From contig CALUCI010000127.1 of the NCBI GenBank assembly GCA_943914515.1, forward strand, positions 1 through 16,044: a DNA stretch of 16,044 nt, in the 5' to 3' direction. Positions within the stretch are counted from its first letter, which is position 1, and every line of letters starts with the position of its first letter. Of the stretch, positions 14,959 to 16,044 are shown piece after piece. The position numbers and the translations under genes were made by a program. The notes under the pieces were generated by a model. The model was not told the origin of the DNA, ran no database searches, and saw nothing but the letters and a program-made list of their open reading frames with translations. This DNA comes from an uncultured Pseudomonas sp. (GTDB lineage Bacteria; Pseudomonadota; Gammaproteobacteria; Pseudomonadales; Pseudomonadaceae).

Positions 14959-15615
14959 ATGACCTTGCACACTTCCAAGCACCGTATCGCCAAAGCCTGC
15001 GCCCTCGCGGCCGGCCTGACCCTGGCCTCGCTGCAGGCCTGGGCCGGCGCCGATGCCGCGCTCTACGGCCCCAGCGCACCGAAGGGTTCGACCTTCGTGC
15101 GGATCTACAACGCCGACAACCAGGCGGTCAGCGCCAGCGTCGGCAACACCCCGATCAACGACGTGGCCGCGCTGGCCAGCAGTGATTTCAGCTTCATGCC
15201 GCAAGGCGACTACAGCGCCAAGGTCGGCAGCCAGAGCGTGCCGGTCAAGCTCGCCGCCGACCACTACTACACCCTGGTCAACCATGCCGGCGCCAAGCCG
15301 CAACTGGTCGAAGAGCCACCCTTTCGCAACAAGCAGAAATCCCTCGTGCGGGTGCAGAACCTGAGCGATCAGGCACTGACCCTGAAAACCGCCGACGGCA
15401 AGACCGAAGTGGTCAAGCCGGTGGCCGCCAGCGGTCGCGGCGAGCGCGAGATCAACCCGGTCAAGGTCAACCTGGCGCTGTACGAGGGCGACAAGAAAGT
15501 CAGCGACCTCAAGCCGGTCGCCCTCGAACGCGGCGAAGCCGCCGTGCTCTACGTCACCGGTTCCGGCAGCAGCCTGTCGCCGGTCTGGGTCAAGCGCCCG
15601 GTATCGACCCGTTGA
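14959..15615 (+). CDS. algF: Periplasmic alginate acetylation protein AlgF
   Basis: AlgF is a small periplasmic protein required for alginate O-acetylation. It has no known catalytic motif and is thought to link AlgJ with AlgX. The signal peptide ends at about AWA (Ala29), followed by LYGPSAPKGSTFVRIYNA, which is typical of the family. The remainder is beta-rich. It is 218 residues against 216 in P. aeruginosa. AGAGG lies 8 nt before the ATG, overlapping the gap after algJ. It completes the algI-algJ-algF block. Confidence 0.96.
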   Translation: MTLHTSKHRIAKACALAAGLTLASLQAWAGADAALYGPSAPKGSTFVRIYNADNQAVSASVGNTPINDVAALASSDFSFMPQGDYSAKVGSQSVPVKLAADHYYTLVNHAGAKPQLVEEPPFRNKQKSLVRVQNLSDQALTLKTADGKTEVVKPVAASGRGEREINPVKVNLALYEGDKKVSDLKPVALERGEAAVLYVTGSGSSLSPVWVKRPVSTR

Positions 15616-15652
15616 ACCCACTGCCCTTTATTGAACGATTCGGAGAACACCC

Positions 15653-16044
15653 ATGATTCCAGTCATCCTGTCCGGCGGTAACGGTTCGCGTCTGTGGCCA
15701 CTGTCGCGCAAGCAGTTTCCCAAGCAGTTCCTGGCCCTCACCGGCGAGCACACGCTGTTCCAGCAAACCCTGTCGCGACTGGTGTTCGACGGCATGGAAG
15801 CGCCCATGGTGGTCTGCAACAAAGACCACCGCTTCATCGTCAACGAGCAACTGGGCAGCCTGAACCTGGACACCCAAGCGATCCTGATGGAGCCCTTCGG
15901 CCGCAACACCGCTCCAGCGGTGGCCTTGAGCGCCATGAAGCTGATCAACGACGGCCGCGACGAACTGATGCTGGTGCTGCCCGCCGACCATGTGATCGAC
16001 GACCAGAAAGCCCTGCAACGCGCCCTGGCCCTGGCCACCGTGGC
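15653..16044 (+). CDS. algA: Bifunctional phosphomannose isomerase/GDP-mannose pyrophosphorylase AlgA (3' truncated by window edge)
   Basis: AlgA catalyses fructose-6-phosphate to mannose-6-phosphate (C-terminal isomerase) and mannose-1-phosphate plus GTP to GDP-mannose (N-terminal pyrophosphorylase). Only the first 130 codons are in the window. They hold the nucleotidyltransferase signature LSGGNGSRLWPLSRKQFPKQ (residues 6-25), then EPFGRNTAPA and LVLPADHVI, all typical of the family. CGGAGAAC precedes the ATG, which lies 37 bp after algF. The isomerase domain lies outside the window. It is the usual last gene of the operon. Confidence 0.95.
   Translation, partial: MIPVILSGGNGSRLWPLSRKQFPKQFLALTGEHTLFQQTLSRLVFDGMEAPMVVCNKDHRFIVNEQLGSLNLDTQAILMEPFGRNTAPAVALSAMKLINDGRDELMLVLPADHVIDDQKALQRALALATV

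Overview
The window carries the alginate biosynthesis operon of a Pseudomonas, all on the + strand and in the canonical order algD-alg8-alg44-algK-algE-algG-algX-algL-algI-algJ-algF-algA. Eleven genes are complete; algA runs off the right edge after 130 codons. The genes are very GC-rich and most lie 7 to 68 bp apart (algK/algE overlap by ATGA), as expected of one long transcript. The REP palindromes resemble those I associate with the P. putida and P. fluorescens groups, and AlgI is 485 residues rather than the roughly 520 of P. aeruginosa. I therefore infer a fluorescent pseudomonad near P. putida; the exact species cannot be read from this sequence.

Layout. Positions 1-966 hold no convincing gene: a dispersed-repeat-like block (about 1-180), a degenerate REP (227-253), a 9/10 match to the AlgR box (322-331), a probable AlgU (sigma-22) promoter (500-527), and a long, lower-GC leader with several hairpins up to the algD start at 967. 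Then follow precursor synthesis (algD), polymerisation with c-di-GMP control (alg8, alg44), periplasmic and outer-membrane export (algK, algE), epimerisation, acetylation and turnover in the periplasm (algG, algX, algL), and the O-acetylation module (algI, algJ, algF). algA, which makes GDP-mannose, closes the operon.

How the genes work together. AlgA (with AlgC, not in this window) makes GDP-mannose and AlgD oxidises it to GDP-mannuronate. Alg8 polymerises this at the inner membrane when Alg44 binds c-di-GMP. The chain crosses a periplasmic scaffold of AlgK, AlgG and AlgX, where AlgG converts mannuronate to guluronate. AlgI, AlgJ, AlgF and AlgX add acetyl groups, AlgL degrades stray polymer, and AlgE exports the product.

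The system is well described. The unusual part is the mobile-repeat content. A 57-bp palindromic REP pair lies in frame inside the signal-peptide region of algK, adding 19 codons. A second REPIN supplies the stop codon of algL and occupies much of the largest gap in the operon (199 bp, algL-algI). I saw no undescribed multi-gene system.
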